Positions 23,846-31,813 of a DNA stretch of 31,813 bases are shown here, in pieces (the stretch's first letter is position 1; every line of letters starts with the position of its first letter). The notes under the pieces are model-generated. The model saw only the letters and a list, made by a program, of their open reading frames with translations. It did no database searches and was not told where the DNA came from. Both the position numbers and the translations under genes were made by a program. The DNA is from Bacteroidia bacterium (GTDB lineage: Bacteria; Bacteroidota; Bacteroidia; Bacteroidales; Azobacteroidaceae): positions 1 to 31,813 of the forward strand of contig BNTW01000028.1 in the NCBI GenBank assembly GCA_025996895.1. Direction: 5' to 3'.

Positions 23846-26194
23846 TTATTTTACTACCACCGGCGTTTTGAGGTGATGTATAATACCATCAGTATTAAAC
23901 ACTTCCATGAAAATGACATACACACCGGACGTCAGTTTCCGGCTGGTGTCGCTTTGTCCGTTCCACGAAATGGTCCCCTGTGCATTCAACAACTCATTAT
24001 TTATCAGACTGCTAACCATTCGGCCCAGTGTGTCGTAAATAAACAACCGGCAGTTATAGCCCGCTTGGTCTAATTGATAATGAATGCGGTAATCTCCGCC
24101 CACGACCGAAGGATATTCGATACGCAAGAAATTATCGGAAATCGCCGGAATGCTTACCCCATCCTGATGTTGAGAATTGACGTATCCGGGAGTGCCGTAA
24201 CCGCTTTGCGTGGTAGCCGACAACCAATTTTCCGGCCGGTCTGTGCCGGCTTCAAACCGCACACGTTCCAACGCAACGCCTTTTTTCGTACTGATCCCTT
24301 TGGAGTGCATGTTTTCGTTGTAGTAAAATTGGTCAATAATGCCATTTGTAATATTGTTCAAAATTACCACACAACCGCTCGTATTGGCAATTGACGGCAT
24401 GCCTTCCGGCTCTGTAAAAAAGGATTCTTCCTGACAACCGAAGAAATTGCAAACCAACTCCCGGCTTTTTGCAATAACCCCATATTCACCCGGTTGCAGA
24501 AACAGCGGAAGCGTCGTCAGCGGATAGGCTTTGTTGAATGAGCCGTCCGAAGGCTTTCGACTGGTGATACTCAAATAGCGCAAGTCGAGCACTTTGCCGG
24601 AACGATTGTAGATTTCGACATATTCGTTTCCGCCAGTGGGAGGATTAAACAGCAACTCATTGATAATCAAGTCCAAACTATCCGCTTCAAAGGCATTGCC
24701 GATAGCGATGGACGCATTACCGCCTAATCCGTTGCCCGACAAATCTTTGAGTCCGGACAAATTCAATTCAATCAATTCGCCGCGAGGCGGAAACTGATTG
24801 AGCTGTAGCGTTAATTCTGTCCCCTGCGGATAGTTCGTTTCCGCATGAGTAACGGCATACGAAGCATTTTCAATGCGATACGATTGAACGTCTAACAGTT
24901 TTTTTCTGTCCATCGGCTTAGAAAAACTAATTTGCACTTGATTATTGTCTGTCAAAGCAGAGGAAAGAATAGCCGGCAACGTCGTGTCAAGATGGGAAGC
25001 TTGAATGGAATTAACTTTACCGGGTGTTCCACCGGAAGAGTCGGTCGAGGCCAACCAATTTTCCGCTGTATTAGACAAGTTTTTCAGGTCGATACATTCC
25101 AACGACCAACCGCCGGCTTTTTTGGTGTTATCGCCATACATCTTGTCGGAATATTCAAACCACGAAAGCAGTTCGTTTCGGGTATTTCCCAACATCAGCA
25201 ATTTGCCGGTATTCGCCAGCGCAGGGAAAGAGGTTACGCCGCAAGCCGTTACATTCTCGCCAAACCAATCAACAGCCGTTGTTTTACATAAAACAAAATA
25301 GCTTTTGGGCGGAAGGATTTTGTCCGGTAAAGTATAAGGCTTGTCGCCGTAGAAAAACACGCAATCTTTCAGACTGAACGTTTTGTCGGTGGCATTATAC
25401 AATTCGACATATTCGGGATTTTCCGAACCTGTTCCCGGATTGGCCATAATTTCGCTGAAAAGAATATCGCCTTCCTGCGGGAAATCGATTGTCGGCTCGG
25501 GGTCAGTTCCAGGGTCTGTTCCGGGGTCATCGCCGTCAAAATCTTTTACTACAAAATCGTCAAACCAGATTTTTGCTTTGTTACTCGACGTAAAAGTACA
25601 AACTACACCAAAAAAATGGGCTTGAGGCAACTGACTGACGGTCGTATTACTACTGCCTTCCAACACGAAACCGGAAAAATCGTCGGGGCAGGAATACAAT
25701 TTAAACGAACCGGAGACATCTAACGTCACCATCACCTTCAAACCCACTGTACTTTTGTCTAATCGTTTCTTTTCACCTTCTATCAGGATTTGTTCCCCGC
25801 CGTCGGCCGTCGCGCGTACCAGGCATACATTGTCGTTCGTATGCCCTACCCTGACAAAAATGCCGTTGAGCGCGCCGGTCAAATCTTCGCGATCGCTCAT
25901 TAAATACACTTTTACATAATTGTTGGAGGAAGAATTAAATCCCAATTTCACATAAAATTCCCATTGCGTATTCACGCTTTTGGTCGAAGCCGTCCGCAGT
26001 TGAGCGGGCGAATGCACATCAGCCGAATACAATTGCAGTTGTTTAGCGGTATTGACCGTAAATTCGGTAACATCGCCCGTCCATTTCACCGCACGGTTTT
26101 CACTTGTAAATACACCGTCGCTGAAATCATCACTCCATTGAGCACACACAGTCAAAGACTGAAAAACCAGAAGAATAAAAATAATTTTCTTCAT
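23846..26194 (-). CDS. Secreted lamin-tail domain protein
   Basis: This is a 782-residue exported protein. The order is a signal peptide (MKKIIFILLVFQSLTVCAQ), a jelly-roll-like domain (about 25-218), a DPGTDPGTDPEP linker, lamin-tail domain 1 (about 240-390, with ILFSEIMANPG), and an Ig-like segment with SFSKPMD (about 405-490). Lamin-tail domain 2 (about 505-680, LIINELLFNPPTGGNEYVEIYN) and a C-terminal FlgD/T9SS-like domain (about 690-782, LFIYDTLGRMVSSL...LTSGVYVIFM) follow. Such proteins are common on Bacteroidota cell surfaces. Their role is not settled, though adhesion or support of secreted nucleases or phosphatases is often suggested. The last domain suggests type IX secretion. Codon use is GC-richer than in the flanking operons. 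Confidence 0.85.
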   Translation of the reverse strand: MKKIIFILLVFQSLTVCAQWSDDFSDGVFTSENRAVKWTGDVTEFTVNTAKQLQLYSADVHSPAQLRTASTKSVNTQWEFYVKLGFNSSSNNYVKVYLMSDREDLTGALNGIFVRVGHTNDNVCLVRATADGGEQILIEGEKKRLDKSTVGLKVMVTLDVSGSFKLYSCPDDFSGFVLEGSSNTTVSQLPQAHFFGVVCTFTSSNKAKIWFDDFVVKDFDGDDPGTDPGTDPEPTIDFPQEGDILFSEIMANPGTGSENPEYVELYNATDKTFSLKDCVFFYGDKPYTLPDKILPPKSYFVLCKTTAVDWFGENVTACGVTSFPALANTGKLLMLGNTRNELLSWFEYSDKMYGDNTKKAGGWSLECIDLKNLSNTAENWLASTDSSGGTPGKVNSIQASHLDTTLPAILSSALTDNNQVQISFSKPMDRKKLLDVQSYRIENASYAVTHAETNYPQGTELTLQLNQFPPRGELIELNLSGLKDLSGNGLGGNASIAIGNAFEADSLDLIINELLFNPPTGGNEYVEIYNRSGKVLDLRYLSITSRKPSDGSFNKAYPLTTLPLFLQPGEYGVIAKSRELVCNFFGCQEESFFTEPEGMPSIANTSGCVVILNNITNGIIDQFYYNENMHSKGISTKKGVALERVRFEAGTDRPENWLSATTQSGYGTPGYVNSQHQDGVSIPAISDNFLRIEYPSVVGGDYRIHYQLDQAGYNCRLFIYDTLGRMVSSLINNELLNAQGTISWNGQSDTSRKLTSGVYVIFMEVFNTDGIIHHLKTPVVVK

Positions 26195-26221
26195 GAGGAT
26201 AAATGTTTTAGTTATTATTAC

Positions 26222-26292
26222 TAATTTTGCAGGCCAAGACCCTGCAGGTTTATTTTGGTTATATTAATATTTGCAGGTTCTGGTGCTGCAAA
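26222..26292 (+). promoter_or_regulatory. asd leader: -7 box and two tandem hairpins
   Basis: TAATTTTG (26222-26229) is an exact -7 box on the plus strand. Two hairpins follow: TGCAGG/CCTGCA (26228-26233 with 26241-26246) and TTTGCAG/CTGCAAA (26270-26276 with 26286-26292). The TGCAGG element occurs three times. The ATG of asd is about 95 bases further on, so a regulated leader is possible. No known riboswitch class is recognised. Confidence 0.35.
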
Positions 26293-26386
26293 GTTTCCGG
26301 TTGTTAATATATCCGGGGGCAAATGTAGAATATTTTTTAAAATACAACAAATTTTTATCGGATTTTTTTCAAAAAAATTTACATCA

Positions 26387-27394
26387 ATGAAAGTAGCGAT
26401 TGTCGGAGTGAGTGGTGCGGTAGGTCAGGAGTTCCTGCGAGTATTGGACGAACGGAATTTTCCGGTCGATGAGCTGGTGCTTTTCGGCTCGGCGCGGAGT
26501 GCGGGAAAAACGTATGAATTTCGGGGAAAAACCTATATGGTCAAGGAATTGAAACACAACGACGATTTTAAAGGAGTTGATATAGCATTCACATCTGCCG
26601 GCGCGGGCACATCGAAAGAATTTGCGGAAACAATTACGAAATACGGTACCGTAATGATTGACAATTCGAGTGCGTTCCGCATGGAAGCGGACGTGCCGCT
26701 GGTCGTTCCCGAAGTCAATGCGGAAGATGCCAAACAACGTCCGCGCGGGATTATAGCCAATCCGAACTGTACGACCATTCAAATGGTGGTGGCTCTGAAA
26801 CCGCTCGAAAAGCTTTCGCATATCAAGCGTATTCATGTTGCAACCTATCAGGCGGCATCGGGCGCGGGTGCAGCGGCGATGGCCGAACTGGAAAATCAAT
26901 ACAAGCAAATCATAGACGGCGAACAACCAACGGTCGAAAAATTTGCTTATCAGCTGGCTTATAACCTGATACCGCAAGTCGATGTTTTCACCGACAATGG
27001 CTATACGAAAGAAGAAATGAAGATGTTTCACGAAACGCGCAAAATCATGCACTCCGATGTGGAAGTGAGTGCGTTGTGCGTACGAGTGCCGGCGTTGCGT
27101 GCTCATTCGGAAGCGGTTTGGGTAGAAACTGAACGTCCGGTTTCAGTCGAAGAAGCGCGGAAAGCCTTTGAACAGGCCGAAGGAATTGTGGTTTTCGACA
27201 ATCCGGAAAATAAGGAATATCCAATGCCGTTGTTCGTCGCCGGAAAAGACCCGGTGTATGTGGGACGCCTGCGTAAAGACCTCGCCAATCCCAACGGATT
27301 TACATTTTGGTGTGTGGGCGACCAAATCAAAAAAGGTGCGGCATTGAATGCGGTACAAATAGCGGAATATTTGATTAAGGAAGGGGATTTGTGA
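26387..27394 (+). CDS. asd: Aspartate-semialdehyde dehydrogenase
   Basis: This 335-residue cytoplasmic enzyme makes aspartate semialdehyde from aspartyl phosphate with NADPH, the branch step to lysine/diaminopimelate, threonine and methionine. The NADP loop is [12 protein letters not shown] (6-17), SSAFRME is at 94-100, and the catalytic Cys is Cys128 in [17 protein letters not shown] (155-161) and [10 protein letters not shown] follow. The ATG at 26387 is chosen because [10 protein letters not shown] is the standard family start; the frame is open further up to 26255, but that part is not family-like. The gene converges with the minus-strand S41 gene, seven bases apart. This is a housekeeping gene and marks core chromosome. 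Confidence 0.96.
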   Translation: MKVAIVGVSGAVGQEFLRVLDERNFPVDELVLFGSARSAGKTYEFRGKTYMVKELKHNDDFKGVDIAFTSAGAGTSKEFAETITKYGTVMIDNSSAFRMEADVPLVVPEVNAEDAKQRPRGIIANPNCTTIQMVVALKPLEKLSHIKRIHVATYQAASGAGAAAMAELENQYKQIIDGEQPTVEKFAYQLAYNLIPQVDVFTDNGYTKEEMKMFHETRKIMHSDVEVSALCVRVPALRAHSEAVWVETERPVSVEEARKAFEQAEGIVVFDNPENKEYPMPLFVAGKDPVYVGRLRKDLANPNGFTFWCVGDQIKKGAALNAVQIAEYLIKEGDL

Positions 27395-27401
27395 AATGAA
27401 T

Positions 27402-28751
27402 TTATAATCCTTTTTGTATTTCCGGCATATCAACCCTATATTCTCTACTTGATTTAAAACTTTTAAATTTATTTTTGTGTTTTATTGATTTTAATATATT
27501 TTCTCCTCTAATAGAAAATAATGCTTCATTAAATAAAGTTTCTTCTATGTCGCCAAACTCAACAAAAGGATAATCTAATTCATCAATGTATATATCAGGT
27601 ATAAATCCATGATTATAATCAGATTCTCCGTTACAGTTTAATATTTTCAATATTATAGGTTGTATTGCCCAATCAAATCTATTTTTTTCATCATAAAACA
27701 TCATAGAGCCGTAATTTTTACCGTATGTAGTTTTTCCAATTAAAACAATCGAAATATAAGGTTTTAAACAATTAATTAGTGCTTCACTTGACGACGCGGT
27801 ATTATCACCCACAATCACATATATTCGTTTCAAATTATTACCTATATAAGATTCTGGAAAAGATGAAAATCGCATTTCAAACAATGTACTATCGTTTTGC
27901 ATGGCTTTCATTATTTTAGAATTATATTCTAATTTCAAAGCTACATTTAGATCCATTATATTAGGAACGAGCAGACTTGACAACTTTACAGCCAAATCTA
28001 ACGAACCACCGGGATTGTAACGTAAATCAAGAATAAATTCCGTAATATTTTCATTCTTGAAAAGGCTAAAAACATCTAATAAATCTTTCCAATAAGATTG
28101 TGTACCATCGCCGGAGTCTTCAGTAAATTGATTATAGACTAAATATCCAATTTTCTGATTATCTAATTCATAAATATTTTTATAATAAACCGGATTTTCC
28201 TTTATTTCAGTCGCTGTCAACTCTATAGTAAATATCTCTTTATCACTATTCTGAAATGTATAAGAAGCTGTTTTTTTAGTTAATAATAGATTATAATTCT
28301 TCACATTTAATTCTTCACCATCTATCATAAAAAAAGTATCGCCTCTTTTCAAATTCGCATTTGAAGCAGAAGAGTTAGGAATCACATATTGTATCAGCCC
28401 ACATAATTCTTTTTTAAGAGAATCTTTATACGCAAGTATATATTCAAATCCAAAAGATTCATTTATTCCATTCAGCATATCTTGATTATTTTGTTTACTT
28501 CCATTTATCCAAGAGAAATGATCATCTGGTCTGAATAATAACGAGTTAAAAAAAATATCGGGATTTGCTGAATAATCAGGTTTTAAAGGTAATTCGGTGT
28601 CCCAATAGTAGTAATTATACATTGTTTTATATATCCATTCGTTCACAATTTTATTCTCATCTTTTTGAGTAGGAATATATTCATGCTCTACTAAACAAGA
28701 TGAAAACAATAGACAAATGAATATCGCTATATAATACAGATTTTTTTTCAT
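27402..28751 (-). CDS. S41 family (C-terminal processing) peptidase, lipoprotein
   Basis: This 449-residue protein has a lipoprotein signal with lipobox LFSSC (Cys19), so it is anchored in the outer or inner membrane facing outside the cytoplasm. A PDZ-like region (about 95-185, with RGDTFFMIDGEEL) precedes the S41 core. LDLRYNPGGSLDLAVKL is at 241-257, the Ser-containing DNTASSSEAL at 316-325, and the Lys-containing IGKTTYGKNYG at 338-348, which fits the Ser-Lys dyad of Tsp/CtpA enzymes. It is the last gene of a tightly packed AT-rich minus-strand operon, six bases behind the barrel protein. Substrate unknown. Confidence 0.9.
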   Translation of the reverse strand: MKKNLYYIAIFICLLFSSCLVEHEYIPTQKDENKIVNEWIYKTMYNYYYWDTELPLKPDYSANPDIFFNSLLFRPDDHFSWINGSKQNNQDMLNGINESFGFEYILAYKDSLKKELCGLIQYVIPNSSASNANLKRGDTFFMIDGEELNVKNYNLLLTKKTASYTFQNSDKEIFTIELTATEIKENPVYYKNIYELDNQKIGYLVYNQFTEDSGDGTQSYWKDLLDVFSLFKNENITEFILDLRYNPGGSLDLAVKLSSLLVPNIMDLNVALKLEYNSKIMKAMQNDSTLFEMRFSSFPESYIGNNLKRIYVIVGDNTASSSEALINCLKPYISIVLIGKTTYGKNYGSMMFYDEKNRFDWAIQPIILKILNCNGESDYNHGFIPDIYIDELDYPFVEFGDIEETLFNEALFSIRGENILKSIKHKNKFKSFKSSREYRVDMPEIQKGL

Positions 28752-28757
28752 TTTGAA

Positions 28758-29312
28758 TTAAAAATTAAATCCTACGGAAAAAGTAAAATTAAATGGAACC
28801 ACTTGACTTATAATGAATTTGATTTCATCATCTTTAAAATACGAATAGGTATATCCTTTATTTATCTGTATGTCAAAAACTATTCTGTTCCATATTTTTT
28901 GATAACCCAAACCCAAATAAAATCCGATTCTATTATTTTTCTGATTTCCTTCACTTGCTGTATTTAAATCATAGGCAATCGAAGGAAATATATAAAATCC
29001 GCTCATATTTTTTGCATTCAACAAATAATGTCGATAATCGAATTTCATTGTAAATTCTTGGTTATTAACAACATTATCGTGGTTTTCAACGATTAGATTA
29101 GATGAATGTAAATCATAACCAATCCCCAACAACAATGATGATTTTTTTGAAATAGATTTTTCAATTCCTAAATAATTGATGGTAAGGCCATCTCCTTTAA
29201 GGAGAGTATTCACGTCTATATTAAACTTAACCACATATTGCAAAGTGTCAACTTGAGCATTAATATTACAACATAATATCAATCCGATTACTACAATTCT
29301 TATCTTCTTCAT
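28758..29312 (-). CDS. Small outer-membrane beta-barrel-like protein
   Basis: This 184-residue protein has a signal peptide of about 19 residues (MKKIRIVVIGLILCCNINAQ) and then alternating hydrophobic and polar strands such as SSLLLGIGYDLHSS, FTMKFDYRHYLL and GFYLGLGYQKIWN. It ends in FTFSVGFNF, a C-terminal Phe strand typical of outer-membrane barrels. Eight strands would fit the length. It lies between a Wzy/ligase-like protein and an S41 lipoprotein in one operon. The family is not recognised; function unknown. Confidence 0.7.
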   Translation of the reverse strand: MKKIRIVVIGLILCCNINAQVDTLQYVVKFNIDVNTLLKGDGLTINYLGIEKSISKKSSLLLGIGYDLHSSNLIVENHDNVVNNQEFTMKFDYRHYLLNAKNMSGFYIFPSIAYDLNTASEGNQKNNRIGFYLGLGYQKIWNRIVFDIQINKGYTYSYFKDDEIKFIISQVVPFNFTFSVGFNF

Positions 29313-29317
29313 TTTTT

Positions 29318-31009
29318 TTAATTTTTATATTCATTAATATACGATTCTGCTTCCATTTTAATAGCCAATGTTGTGGCAGAAGGAACTTTTTCTGGTAATT
29401 TAATTATCTCTAAAGCCACATTTAGGGCTTTCTCTTTTTCACTCATATTTCTATATACGTTTAGCAATTTATAACGAGCATTAAATTTTCCCGGACATAT
29501 ATTTATAGCATTGGCATAACATTCTTTCGCCTTATCCAGATCAGAACTTTCGACATAGATATTCCCTTTTAAGATTTCAGATTCATACCAAATTTTATAT
29601 TTATCCAATAGCGAAAGTATTTTTAATGATTTTTGAGGCATGCTATTCATAAATAATTTTACGGAGTAATGATATAAAAAATAAGTGTTATCAGACAATT
29701 TATGTTCCAATTTTTTATATTGATAAATATCATTATTATTCACTATCAATAATTTATCCAATGTTTTTACTGCTGAATATTTGGATAAATTTGAACGTGA
29801 TATAAACAAAGTACTTGTTAGCAGAAAAATATAAAATACTCTATTAATAATAGGTTGAAAATGAAAATTCTTGTCGCCTGAAAATAAAAGAGATAAAATT
29901 AACAATGTAAATAGTAAAATTAGGGTACTATGGAAAGCATAATAAAACACTGATGAAAATAAAATACTTAATACAGCAAATTTTGCGGGTTTATTTTCAT
30001 TATCGTTAGCTATTAATACTTTCCCTAAAATGGTTCCAATTAGAAGCACACCAACAAAACCTAATTCACATGCAGTTTGCAAAAATTCATTGAACGCAAA
30101 AGAGGTGCTGTCTGCTCGCAAAATCTCGGATTCCGACATATTTCCTTTTTCGTAGAAAGAGGCTTGATACTGTGGATAAATAAATGGAAATGAATTTAAG
30201 CCAGCTCCTAAAGGGAAATGATCATACAAAATATTAGTCGATACTTTCAATATCAAAAATCTTCCTTCGCTGGATTGTTTTTTCATGAAAATTGATACAC
30301 TCCCTATAATTATAATAGAAATTAAAACGACTACAGAGTTAATTTTCCATTTCAAAGATTTAAACCTGTTTCCGATAATTGGTATCATCGAAAAAATTAC
30401 AAAAATTAAAAGGGCTGTTCTTGATTTAAAAATGATGGACAAACAAATATTCACAATTCCTACAAGCAAGAAAATTATCTTTTCATATTTTTTATTTTTA
30501 TTTAGAATACCCCAATAGCACATAACGTAGGTAAAAGCCAAAAAAACAGCATAAATTCCACTACTACTAAAAGTTTCATTAATGTAAAGCCCTAAATCTC
30601 TGTTATTTAATCCATAATCCACAATCTTAAAATAGATAACAAAATTAATAACAATTAAACTATACAGAATCGATTTCAGAGAGAATGAGGGATAATCTCT
30701 AAAAATATTCCTGCATATTATAAATGTAAAAACATATAAAATTATATTTTCGAGTAGTGTGCTATTCCATAAGTACCCATATCGGTAATATTGCAGAATA
30801 ACAGCATATATAAACACTCCTAATAGAACAAAATCAAATGCAGTAAATTTGATTGTTCGTTTCTTTACAAAAAACCAAATACAGGCTATTACTACAAAAA
30901 ATCCTAAAGCAACTGATGAAAGATAAAAGTTTGATCCTTTCGTCTCTACTGCAAATATTGAAAATACAGGTATTGACGAAGCTAAAACAATTAATACTTT
31001 CTGTCCCAA
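29318..31009 (-). CDS. O-antigen ligase/polymerase-like membrane protein with TPR tail
   Basis: This 563-residue protein has about twelve membrane segments in the first 400 residues. A periplasmic loop contains FPLGAGLNSFPFIYPQYQ and, further on, SFAFNEFLQTACELGFVGV, the Wzy_C-type pattern of O-antigen ligases and polymerases. The last 140 residues form TPR-like helices (LDKAKECYANAINICPGKFNARY). The start appears to be TTG at 31009: the frame has no ATG before about residue 145 and the first membrane helix begins right after. No glycosyltransferase lies in this operon, so its substrate may not be the glycan of the left cluster. Confidence 0.8.
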   Translation of the reverse strand: MGQKVLIVLASSIPVFSIFAVETKGSNFYLSSVALGFFVVIACIWFFVKKRTIKFTAFDFVLLGVFIYAVILQYYRYGYLWNSTLLENIILYVFTFIICRNIFRDYPSFSLKSILYSLIVINFVIYFKIVDYGLNNRDLGLYINETFSSSGIYAVFLAFTYVMCYWGILNKNKKYEKIIFLLVGIVNICLSIIFKSRTALLIFVIFSMIPIIGNRFKSLKWKINSVVVLISIIIIGSVSIFMKKQSSEGRFLILKVSTNILYDHFPLGAGLNSFPFIYPQYQASFYEKGNMSESEILRADSTSFAFNEFLQTACELGFVGVLLIGTILGKVLIANDNENKPAKFAVLSILFSSVFYYAFHSTLILLFTLLILSLLFSGDKNFHFQPIINRVFYIFLLTSTLFISRSNLSKYSAVKTLDKLLIVNNNDIYQYKKLEHKLSDNTYFLYHYSVKLFMNSMPQKSLKILSLLDKYKIWYESEILKGNIYVESSDLDKAKECYANAINICPGKFNARYKLLNVYRNMSEKEKALNVALEIIKLPEKVPSATTLAIKMEAESYINEYKN

Positions 31010-31031
31010 TCCAATATTGTTTAGAGTATTT

Positions 31032-31556
31032 TTACTGAAGTTTTAAATTCTTCTTTACTTTTTCTATTAGGACATCCGATTCAGCACAGCTGATAATGTA
31101 GTTCGTGTTCTTATCTTTCGTCTGTATCAATATCCGATTGGAAGAATCTGTTGCATACATTTGAATATTCCCGATTTGTGGGTTTTTAAATTTACCGATA
31201 TATCCAAACAATCCTCCAGAGCCAAATATTCTAATAGTATTTTTACTGTCGTCTTTCGTATATTTTCGGATTTCTGAGATTTCGTTGTATGGGATCAAGA
31301 AACCAAACTTTACTTGATCAACAAAAATTCCATCTTTACGCATGATAATCTGTTGAGGCATATAGCAGAATGTGAAAACCAATATGAATACAATAATGAA
31401 ATTTGTTACAATCAAAGTAATAGTATGACTGACTTTTCGTTTCTTTTGTCTCCAAAAATATCTGAATGATTTTATAAAAATAAACAGAAACAGAACAAGA
31501 CAAACAACTGTTATTACCATAACTGAATCTCCCCAACTACCAATAAACTCATTCAT
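31032..31556 (-). CDS. Two-helix membrane protein with bacterial PH-like domain
   Basis: This 174-residue protein has two membrane helices (about 12-30 and 45-66) followed by a small beta-rich domain. In it are IIMRKDGIFVD, IPYNEISEIRKY and RIFGSGGLFGYIGKF (about 108-122), then LIQTKDKNTNYIISC. This matches the layout of bacterial PH-domain membrane proteins. The RIFGSGG block is repeated almost exactly in the next gene upstream, so the two are tandem paralogues. It overlaps that gene by ATGA and lies 22 bases before the ligase-like gene. Function unknown. Confidence 0.7.
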   Translation of the reverse strand: MNEFIGSWGDSVMVITVVCLVLFLFIFIKSFRYFWRQKKRKVSHTITLIVTNFIIVFILVFTFCYMPQQIIMRKDGIFVDQVKFGFLIPYNEISEIRKYTKDDSKNTIRIFGSGGLFGYIGKFKNPQIGNIQMYATDSSNRILIQTKDKNTNYIISCAESDVLIEKVKKNLKLQ

Positions 31557-31813
31557 TTTATATACATATTTATTTTATTTACAACCTCTGAGATGTTTTC
31601 ACAACTAAATGCGTATTTATTATTATTACTTAACGATATTAAGAATGACTGTCGACCATTCAATACATAAGAAGAATACCATCCATAATCATTATTCGAA
31701 AATTTTCCAATAAAACCACAAAAACCGCCACTTCCAAAGATTCTTAAATCTCCAGCGGAATTGAATGTTTTCACAAAAAGTATGTCTGAATATCGGATTT
31801 GTATCTTACCTAA
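31553..31813 (-). CDS. PH-like domain protein, N-terminus beyond window
   Basis: The frame is open to the right edge, so only the last 86 residues are seen. They contain QIRYSDILFVKTF, RIFGSGGFCGFIGKF, FLISLSNNNKYAFSC and an Ile/Val-rich C-terminal helix, the same order as in the neighbouring 174-residue PH-like protein. A GTG at 31774 exists, but homology continues upstream of it, so the gene is treated as partial. Probably the upstream member of a duplicated pair in the same operon. Confidence 0.65.
   Translation of the reverse strand, partial: LGKIQIRYSDILFVKTFNSAGDLRIFGSGGFCGFIGKFSNNDYGWYSSYVLNGRQSFLISLSNNNKYAFSCENISEVVNKINMYIK

Noticed and set aside
26384..27106. A 240-codon minus-strand frame opposite asd
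   Set aside because: It is a shadow of a strongly conserved housekeeping gene, with no domain pattern of its own.
1..31813. CRISPR arrays, tRNA or rRNA genes
   Set aside because: No regularly spaced repeats, no tRNA cloverleaf-like segment and no rRNA-like sequence was seen on either strand while reading; no covariance search could be run.

Overview
The window looks like AT-rich Bacteroidota DNA, most likely from the order Bacteroidales. Signs are TAnnTTTG-type -7 promoter boxes, a lipobox S41 peptidase, a secreted lamin-tail protein with an FlgD/T9SS-like C-terminus, a DUF362 + NapH-type ferredoxin pair, and orphan 'polyvalent protein' domains that I associate with Bacteroidales mobile elements. 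Genus cannot be decided from sequence alone.

Layout. (1) 1-607: 3' part of an IS5-type DDE transposase cut by the window edge, then a ~210 bp spacer holding a 98-bp segment bounded by inverted repeats. (2) 818-16343: a long, nearly gap-free plus-strand surface-polysaccharide operon with many ATGA start/stop overlaps. It encodes a GT11 fucosyltransferase, two acyltransferase-3 O-acetylases, three GT32, three GT2 and three GT4 enzymes (one GT4 split), a Wzy-like polymerase, and an MBOAT O-acyltransferase with an SGNH/AlgJ-like partner. The first GT32 carries an in-frame N-terminal domain that I recognise as LPD3, a domain of phage/conjugative-element polyvalent proteins. (3) 16344-21205: after a 260-bp spacer with a promoter-like site come a GT8, a GT2-like enzyme, an orphan polyvalent-type protein kinase, a GT4 and a GtrB/DPM-like polyprenyl-phosphate glycosyltransferase. 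(4) 21202-27394: a visibly more GC-rich block with a six-cluster NapH/NapG-like ferredoxin membrane protein, a Tat-signal DUF362 protein, a large secreted lamin-tail protein and asd. (5) 27402-31813: an AT-rich minus-strand operon of two tandem PH-like proteins, a Wzy/O-antigen-ligase with TPR tail, a small outer-membrane barrel and an S41 lipoprotein peptidase.

How it works together. Regions 2-3 would assemble and polymerise a heavily O-acetylated, probably fucosylated glycan: 14 glycosyltransferases, one polymerase, three or four acyl-transfer genes. No Wzx flippase, priming phosphosugar transferase, nucleotide-sugar synthesis gene or chain-length regulator is present, so these must lie outside the window or elsewhere.

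The most unusual signals are the two orphan polyvalent-protein modules (LPD3 fused to GT32, and a stand-alone kinase) inside a glycan locus, and the uncharacterised PH-PH-ligase-barrel-peptidase operon at the right end. Domain names come from remembered family motifs, not from database searches.
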